Below, piece after piece: positions 9,057-12,034 of a DNA stretch of 12,034 bases. The stretch's first letter is position 1. Each line of letters begins with the position of its first letter. The position numbers were made by a program, and so were the translations under genes. The notes beneath the pieces were generated by a model. That model searched no databases. It was given only the letters and a program-made list of their open reading frames with translations, and was not told where the DNA came from. The stretch is from Darksidea phi (Eukaryota; Ascomycota; Dothideomycetes; Pleosporales; Lentitheciaceae), in NCBI GenBank assembly GCA_030770425.1, contig JASJFT010000464.1:1-12034 (forward strand). The letters run 5' to 3'.

Positions 9057-11224
9057 TTTTTTAGTTCGTTATTATAGAGGTTCTATTCTTTAGAGGTATC
9101 CTCTAGTTCTCTAGTCTCGTTTTATCGAGTAGGCGACTCGTCTATCCGTTTTATTTTTAGATCTAGTACTCTTCCAATTCTATAAGGCGTTTCCTAATTT
9201 AGCTCTTTTAATAGTTCCCCTTTTAGTAATAGTATATTCTAATTAATAGGTTCTACCTTATTTTTATCGTTCTAGGCGTCGTAATATTCCTACTATATAC
9301 CTAGGGCCCTTAGCTATCTACTAATCTTTAGATTCTTTAAACTATCTTAGTTTTATACTAGATATCCGTATAATTTATATTATTTAATAAGGTATTCCTT
9401 CCTTTTAAGATTTTAATAGAAAATATCTTCTTTCCTTCTAGCCGTAAGCTCTTATTACGCTAGGTATAGGATATATAATTAATTATAGTATATCTAATAT
9501 ACGGCCTCGTAATTAGATTCTTAGTATATAATCCTATAGTTAATATCTCGTTTATATCCTTTAGTATCTACCTAGATTAATCTGTATAGCTATCGTCCTA
9601 TAGTATATTTTATCGAGAAATACTTATTATATTCGTTATCGTAGTAATTAATCTATTCTAGCTATCCTTACTCCTTATAAACCTAGGCCTAGTTATTATA
9701 GTTATAGATATAGTATCCTACTATTAGGTATTCTACGTTTCGAAGGTATATATATAAGCTACTTCCTAGGAATATTATAGTCTCTTTCTTCTACTAGGCG
9801 TAGTACTTGTAATTTCTCGTATAGTTTATCTATAGTAGCGCGTTATAGCCTATATTATTATAGTCCTAGGTTATCTTATAATCTTCTAATCTTTAGAGTC
9901 TTAGGGTCTAGTCTATTATCTATTAGTCTTAATTTCCTATAACGTATATTAGCTTCTTCGCGTCGGTATAATATTTAGCGATATACTAGCTAGTTCTATA
10001 TTTTTAATACTTATTATATACTAATCGTCTAAAAATATCTTCTATACTAACCTCGTCTAGTCTATTAAGTTCTAGTTCTCCTATCTTAAGCTCTAGGTTA
10101 TCTTATTATTAAGTAATTTCTTTAATCTTATTCTACCTGCTAATATCGTACTATATCTCGGGCGTCGAGTTAGACTTAATTCCTTTTTTTTTATTATACT
10201 TAATTATATTTATACGTCTAGTACTATTCTAGCTTCTTATATTTTTCTTTTTCTTACTATATTCCCTAGTAAAGTATTCCTATATATTATAGTATAGATA
10301 TACTTTTTCGTCTCGACGTCGTTTTATCTCGTCTACTAGGACTTTCTATAGCTTTCTATCTTATTCGCGTTTCTTATTCTTTAGATATTTCTTTTTCTAG
10401 ACTATACTAATATCTATTTTATCGTAACCTTTATAGAACCCGTACTTTTAAGCTACTTACTCTTTTTTATAGACTCTTACTAGTCCTATAGTATCTTACT
10501 TTTTAAGTACTTGTTCGTATAGTCGATTATCGATACGGATTATCGTCTTAATTAGTTCTACTAGGTTATTTAATTTTTTAAGTCGGACTAACTCGTTTTT
10601 AATTAGCTTCTTAAGCCCGTTATAGTATACGACTATAAGAGGTATATCGTTCTAATTAATTTTATACTATAGCTATTTAAATTCGGTAGTATACGTACTT
10701 ACTAACTTAGTCTACCTTAGCCTTTAGATCTAATATTTAGCCTACTAGACCTTATTAATATCTTTAAAGACTATACGTATTTATTCCTTAAATAAATCCT
10801 AATCTTTAAATACTACCTTTATTTCGTCGCGTCGCTTTAATAAGGAGTCTTTATTAGCTATATAATCGTCGATTAGGGGCTATATCTATATAGCTACTTT
10901 ACCTATTATATATATACCCGTAGTAAGGATCTTATTCTAGTTACTAGTAAACGTAGTAGAGTTAAACTAGTAGTATAGGTCTAATTATATAAGAAACGGC
11001 CTTAAGTCTTCCTTTTTACTATTATATTTCTCTAGTATTAGGATTTTTAACTTCGTCCTAAGCCCTACTCGCGCTTATTATAGCGATCTCTATAGCGATA
11101 TTATAGCCTACTATAACTTAACTATCTAAGCTACCTATTACTAGATTAAGGCCGCTAGGTTTATTACTGGAGTCCTAGTTACACTTTCTCTAGAGGTATT
11201 ATATAAGCTAGATAGAGTTACTAT
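9053..11224 (-). pseudogene. gag: gag of element 2, RIP-disabled, with long C-terminal extension
   Basis: A 724-codon frame including stop, beginning at ATA 11224 (ATG after RIP), 33 bp inside the 5' LTR edge, and ending at TAG 9055-9053. The N-terminal ~60 residues are Gln/Leu-rich. The capsid-like region has KKEDLRPFL near residue 71, then TYTTEFKQL and LYEQVL strings shared by gypsy Gag proteins. A CCHC zinc knuckle at 10300-10259 (from residue 309) keeps the spacing X2, X4, X4, but all four ligands read Tyr: Cys TGY and His CAY codons both become TAY under RIP. About 400 further codons stay open apart from TAA/TAG. Around 9610-9650 a Tyr-spaced string (YYDNEYNKYFS) may be a second degraded Cys/His site. 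The frame check from 11224 to 10300, 9259 and 9064 is exact, so no indel broke it. Confidence 0.88.
9056..9062 (-). promoter_or_regulatory. Gag-Pol -1 ribosomal frameshift site (A AAA AAC)
   Basis: On the minus strand the gag frame reads CTA AAA AAC TAG at 9064-9053, giving the heptamer A AAA AAC in the correct X XXY YYZ phase, with the gag stop immediately after it. Slipping back one base enters the frame of protease, RT, integrase and chromodomain. The same string is conserved in the element 1 fragment (11793-11787). A downstream stimulatory structure was not assessed, and the A run could occur by chance in AT-rich DNA. Confidence 0.7.
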
Positions 11225-11256
11225 ATTAACGTAACCTTAGTTTAGAGTAGTTAATA
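11225..11256 (-). other. Leader of element 2, between 5' LTR and gag (primer-binding-site region)
   Basis: The minus strand just inside the 5' LTR begins TATTAACTACTCTAAAC. A primer-binding site complementary to a tRNA 3' end, or to the element's own leader in self-priming chromoviruses, should be here. RIP has changed the sequence and I cannot match it to a specific tRNA. Confidence 0.5.
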
Positions 11257-11691
11257 TATTATATATTATACGTACCTTTATATAAGATCTAAGTTAAAGC
11301 CGATAGAACGTTTATCGTACTATTAGTTTCTAATAGATTAAGATTAAGTTAACGAATTCTATTACTAGAATAACTACTTAGAAAAAGATTTAATCTTATT
11401 CGTAAGTATTAGGTAAAGAACTAAAGATTAACTACGAGAAATTAAAACTAAAAGTTTAAGAGATCCTCTACTCTCTTATACCTGTCCTTATTCTTTAAGG
11501 TAGTAGTAGTAGTAGTAGAAGTAGTAACTTCTACGACTTCTATAACTTCTATAGCGGTTATAGAAGTAATTATCTTAGTAACTTCTATAACTTCTAAGTT
11601 ACGTAATATTAGATTACTAACTAAGCGTAGCTTAGCTATTATAGCTATATTAGAGCTTACCCTATACCCCTCTAATCCTAGGGTTATAATA
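11257..11691 (-). repeat. 5' LTR of element 2 (right copy)
   Basis: 435 bp aligned to 4324-4758 without indels, and the promoter-bearing LTR for minus-strand transcription. Outside the pocket near 11285-11320 the two LTRs differ at only scattered C/T or G/A sites. It retains the GTA run (from about 11500) and the hairpin (about 11545-11567). Confidence 0.95.
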
Positions 11692-11696
11692 CCTAG
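11692..11696. repeat. Target-site duplication of element 2, right copy
   Basis: cctag pairs with tctag at 4319-4323. The following bases (ctagttact from 11697) continue the pol of element 1 exactly where 4323 left off, judged against element 2 at 8966. Confidence 0.85.
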
Positions 11697-11795
11697 CTAG
11701 TTACTACGTATCTTCTTATACGATTTATAGGATTATCTTTTAAATACTTTTATTAGTACGACCCTAGTATAGCTAATAATAATCTAGTTTTTTAG
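11697..11795 (-). pseudogene. pol: 5' end of pol of element 1 (right fragment)
   Basis: These 99 bp match 8966-9064 of element 2 at constant offset 2731, with a few transitions. They cover the stretch from the gag-pol frameshift site to just before the protease. Homology fades within ~10 bp beyond 11795, where AATAATAAG may still correspond to the last gag codons of element 2. The gag of element 1 is otherwise missing from the window: either deleted, replaced by a diverged sequence, or displaced by another insertion. Confidence 0.85.
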
Positions 11796-11805
11796 CTTAT
11801 TATTT

Positions 11806-12034
11806 ATAAGCGGGTAGAGGTATAGAATAAATATATTTAATAGTCTAACTATCTAGCTAGAACGCGAGTAGAGGGCCTTATATACGAGTTACGCTAGATT
11901 AGATAACTAGAGTAATTACTATAAGTTATTATATAGTTACTATAAGCTAGAGTATAATTATAGCTAGTATATAGTTATAGTAAATTAGTATAAATTATTA
12001 TATAAATAGAGTAATTATATAATATATAGCGCTC
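11806..12034. other. Unassigned AT-rich segment, possible part of another LTR
   Basis: No reading frame or similarity to gag of element 2 was found. The minus strand has TATATAAGG (11884-11876) followed by ~70 bp before element 1 resumes, an arrangement seen at the promoter and end of LTRs. From about 11905 to 12030 there are imperfect repeats of some 18-20 bp built on actata, ctagagta and agttattatatag-like units. It may be the end of an LTR of a third element, or RIP-altered host DNA. Confidence 0.35.

Larger units (their letters stand above)
4324..11691 (-). mobile_element. Element 2: complete Ty3/gypsy chromovirus, 7368 bp, nested in element 1
   Basis: The two LTRs of 435 bp (4324-4758 and 11257-11691) align at a constant offset of 6933. 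The element also has a polypurine tract, gag, a -1 frameshift site, pol with all expected domains including a chromodomain, and an extra antisense ORF. It is flanked by a 4-5 bp target-site duplication and sits in the pol of a related copy. The gag frame (start 11224) and pol frame (PR 8912, RT 7853, integrase 6551, chromodomain 5687) hold with no frameshifting indel over more than 5.5 kb. The only lesions I can identify are RIP-type transitions, so it was probably intact when it inserted. Order PR-RT-RH-INT plus chromodomain places it in the chromovirus branch of Metaviridae. Confidence 0.96.
1..12034. other. RIP-saturated AT-rich fungal repeat block
   Basis: The whole window is almost free of CpA and TpG. 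By eye I find only about 14 (near 3806, 4368, 4391, 4862, 5842, 6833, 9175, 9583, 9808, 10138, 10512, 11168, 11182 and 11483), where well over a thousand would be expected at this composition. TpA is strongly over-represented, while CpG, CpC and CpT remain common. This context-specific loss is the mark of repeat-induced point mutation, which in filamentous ascomycetes converts CpA to TpA on either strand of duplicated DNA. It explains why every coding frame carries TAA/TAG and never TGA. No tRNA, rRNA, CRISPR array or intact host gene was seen. Confidence 0.95.

Noticed and set aside
11277..11284. TATATAA-like promoter near the end of the 5' LTR
   Set aside because: The other LTR has tatacggg at this place, so the box was created by C-to-T and G-to-A changes; it is also too close to the LTR end.
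1..12034. Mitochondrial or bacterial AT-rich genome
   Set aside because: CpA/TpG loss with CpG retained, LTRs, and Ty3/gypsy gag-pol with a chromodomain point to RIP-altered nuclear fungal repeats.
11806..12034. Diverged gag of element 1
   Set aside because: No Gag-like string, zinc-knuckle spacing or coherent frame was found; only about ten bases next to 11795 resemble the last gag codons.

Overview
The window is AT-rich DNA (about a quarter G+C by eye) from a filamentous ascomycete fungus (Pezizomycotina-like), consisting almost entirely of two related Ty3/gypsy LTR retrotransposons. The organism call rests on two things. First, CpA and TpG are almost absent: I find about 14 by eye in 12 kb, while CpG, CpC and CpT persist and TpA dominates. 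That is the signature of repeat-induced point mutation (RIP). Second, the elements are chromodomain-type gypsy elements (chromoviruses). There is no host gene and no intact protein-coding gene. Every coding region is a RIP pseudogene in which CAA, CAG and TGG codons read as TAA/TAG stops.

Layout. Both elements are read on the minus strand. Element 2 (4324-11691, 7368 bp) is structurally complete: 5' LTR 11257-11691, gag 11224-9053, a -1 frameshift site 9062-9056, pol 9056 to about 5448 (protease, reverse transcriptase, RNase H, integrase, GPF-like module, chromodomain), a plus-strand antisense ORF 5003-5602, a polypurine tract next to 4759-4774, and the 3' LTR 4324-4758. Element 1 is the older host copy. 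Its 3' LTR end (1-128), polypurine tract, antisense ORF (376-960) and pol (803-4323) lie on the left. Element 2 inserted just upstream of its protease domain and made a short target-site duplication (4319-4323 and 11692-11696). Element 1 resumes at 11697 and loses homology at about 11795-11805, beside its frameshift site. The last ~230 bp (11806-12034) are unassigned AT-rich DNA with a TATA-like box, possibly part of another LTR.

How it fits together. gag would give capsid/nucleocapsid, and the frameshift would give Gag-Pol. In element 2 the gag and pol frames are unbroken by indels, so RIP alone silenced it. The most intriguing component is the convergent antisense ORF in both copies. It could encode a ~195-residue protein with a CX2CX6C-type cysteine cluster, a conserved NLVVT core and a charged helical segment. 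It diverges faster than pol but keeps its frame, and a TATA-like box lies ~70-77 bp upstream in both copies.
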